Origin: RGIG1828 sp045654685
GTDB lineage: Bacteria > Bacillota > Clostridia > UMGS1810
Assembly (NCBI GenBank): GCA_045654685.1
Contig: JAZONV010000132.1
Location: 1 to 5,162 of the forward strand
Length of the DNA: 5,162 bases
Direction of reading: 5' to 3'
Position 1 is the stretch's first letter. Each line of letters starts with the position of its first letter. The notes beneath the pieces were generated by a model that was not told the DNA's origin, did not search any database, and saw nothing but the letters and a program-made list of their open reading frames with translations. Position numbers and translations under genes: made by a program. Below are positions 5,062 to 5,162 of the stretch, one piece after another.

Positions 5062-5103
5062 TTTTTTACTGTATAGGAACGAAGATTCCTATACAGTAAA
5101 AAA
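5062..5103. repeat. 17-bp palindrome, TACTGT/ACAGTA hairpin copy 2
   Basis: TTTTTTACTGTATAGGA (5062-5078) pairs perfectly with 5087-5103 around an 8-nt loop. The T-run precedes and the A-run follows the hairpin on both strands, the opposite of an intrinsic terminator. The right arm matches 2588-2604 at 16 of 17 positions. Confidence 0.7.
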
Positions 5104-5135
5104 ATGCGACCATATATTAAAACGTCCGCAATTTG

Positions 5136-5162
5136 TATTTGTGTCATATGAAGGCACAAATA
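5136..5162. repeat. Inverted repeat cut by the window end
   Basis: TATTTGTG (5136-5143) pairs with CACAAATA (5155-5162) around an 11-nt loop that itself contains TCATATGA. The arms may continue beyond the window. No start of a further gene is seen; the ATG at 5104 meets a stop after 15 codons. Confidence 0.4.

Noticed and set aside
5062..5103. Bidirectional terminator
   Set aside because: On both strands the T-run precedes and the A-run follows the stem, the reverse of what intrinsic termination needs.

Overview
The window looks like a chromosomal segment from a low- to mid-GC anaerobic Firmicute, probably of class Clostridia. The grounds are strong GGAGG-type ribosome sites, sigma-A promoters, AT-rich spacers with many hairpins, a type-2-like isoleucyl-tRNA synthetase, and protein sequences of clostridial character. 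No species can be named from the sequence alone.

Layout: (1) 2-2170 (+), the C-terminal two-thirds of ileS, whose start lies outside the window, closed by a 17-bp hairpin terminator. (2) 2227-2725, a repeat-rich block with no convincing gene. It holds a compact motif (2261-2307) able to form two crossing helices, then a 275-bp element (2310-2584) bounded by 27-bp inverted ends and flanking TA dinucleotides, then an intrinsic terminator, then a second inverted copy of the crossing-helix motif (2669-2713). (3) 2590-3003 (-), a cupin protein resembling the sensor half of an AraC-family regulator but lacking the DNA-binding half. Its last 40 or so codons run through the repeat block and through the minus-strand terminator. 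(4) 3211-3678 (-), a TspO/MBR-family membrane protein with its own terminator. (5) 3973-4896 (+), a calcium/sodium antiporter of the CaCA family. It is transcribed from a near-consensus promoter through a roughly 200-nt structured leader that contains an intrinsic terminator before the gene. (6) 4897-5162, palindromic intergenic DNA without a recognisable gene.

The genes do not form one operon. ileS is housekeeping, the cupin and TspO genes each have separate control signals, and tspO and the antiporter diverge from a shared spacer. The most interesting signals are non-coding: the antiporter leader, which has the layout of a transcription-attenuating riboswitch of a class I cannot assign; the two-copy motif whose pairings are kept by compensating base changes; and the TA-flanked element beside a regulator that appears to have lost its 3' half.
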